From an uncultured Porphyromonas sp. (GTDB taxonomy: Bacteria; Bacteroidota; Bacteroidia; Bacteroidales; Porphyromonadaceae), in assembly GCA_946222055.1 (NCBI GenBank), contig CAMIEW010000070.1, positions 1 to 5,943 of the forward strand: a stretch of DNA of 5,943 nucleotides, written 5' to 3'. The translations under genes and the position numbers were made by a program. Positions 5,765 to 5,943 of the stretch are shown one piece after another. Every line of letters begins with the position of its first letter. Within the stretch, counting starts at the first letter, position 1. The notes below the pieces were generated by a model. It did no database searches and had not been told where the DNA came from. It saw nothing but the letters and a program-made list of their open reading frames with translations.

Positions 5765-5943
5765 TTTGCAGCTATATCCATCGAGGGAAGACGCTCCGAG
5801 AAAAACCACCAAACTGCTTAGTATCCAGCTGATTAATTATCCGGCAATAATCATCACAAAGCAACTACAAAATCAGCCACAAAAGAACTTGAACTGTCGG
5901 AGTCCGATCGACATTCATTAGCCTAAAAAGAGCATTATCTGAC

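Larger units (their letters stand above)
5555..5943. other. AT-rich non-coding region upstream of feoAB
   Basis: These 389 bases hold no convincing gene on either strand. On the plus strand no ATG-initiated frame of useful length begins after the repeat array. On the minus strand the only frame open to the right edge (stop at 5867-5865, 25 codons) has no recognisable sequence. The region contains the 5614-5635 palindrome, the 22-bp-phased triple palindrome (5705-5764), and a plainer A/T-rich tail (5766-5943). Base composition differs sharply from the GC-rich genes. The gene that borders it on the right lies outside the window. Confidence 0.8.

Noticed and set aside
5705..5774. Reading the 22-bp-phased repeats as a CRISPR array
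   Set aside because: The repeated core is only about 12-16 bases with about 6-base linkers, so there is no room for spacers, and no cas gene is nearby.
5897..5907. Small palindrome TCGGA-G-TCCGA near the right end
   Set aside because: Five-base arms alone are too short to support a site, with no second copy or T-run nearby.
5865..5942. Minus-strand frame open to the right edge, possibly the C-terminus of an upstream gene
   Set aside because: Only 25 codons with no recognisable sequence and the same AT-rich composition as the surrounding non-coding DNA. A real gene end cannot be excluded but is not supported.

Overview
The window looks like chromosomal DNA of a Bacteroidota bacterium, most likely Porphyromonas or a close relative. 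The reasons are a one-piece FeoA-FeoB protein, a promoter match of the Bacteroidota TAnnTTTG type in front of a flavoprotein gene, weak or absent Shine-Dalgarno sequences at most starts, and an anaerobic lifestyle implied by an oxygen-sensitive radical SAM enzyme and a ferrous-type metal transporter. The genus is an inference; no rRNA or marker gene is present. Coding DNA is fairly GC-rich, while the last ~390 bases are clearly AT-rich.

Layout. Positions 1-2313 hold a leftward three-gene cluster, read from right to left: a flavodoxin-fold NAD(P)H oxidoreductase (1798-2313), radA (406-1791, 6 bases after it), and the N-terminal third of an anaerobic sulfatase-maturase-type radical SAM protein (1-406, cut by the window edge), whose start codon overlaps the radA stop as TAATG. 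A short divergent promoter region (2314-2430) separates this cluster from a rightward HAD-family phosphatase gene (2431-3054). That gene runs tail-to-tail into, and overlaps by 8 bases, a large leftward feoAB fusion gene (3047-5554).

The last 389 bases (5555-5943) have no convincing gene, but they carry the most striking structure in the window. Three 16-bp palindromes of the form CTAWTACCGGTAWTAG are spaced exactly 22 bp centre to centre (5705-5764). Together they also form a 52-base near-perfect inverted repeat. A separate palindrome (5614-5635) with 9-bp arms lies about 60 bases upstream of the feoAB start. These look like operator sites. The near palindrome is best placed to control feoAB. 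The triple array could control feoAB or a rightward gene beyond the window.

The genes do not form one pathway. feoAB imports ferrous iron (or possibly manganese), radA serves recombination and repair, and the oxidoreductase and HAD protein are small metabolic or stress enzymes of unknown substrate. The protein-coding part is ordinary; the non-coding right end is what merits a second look.
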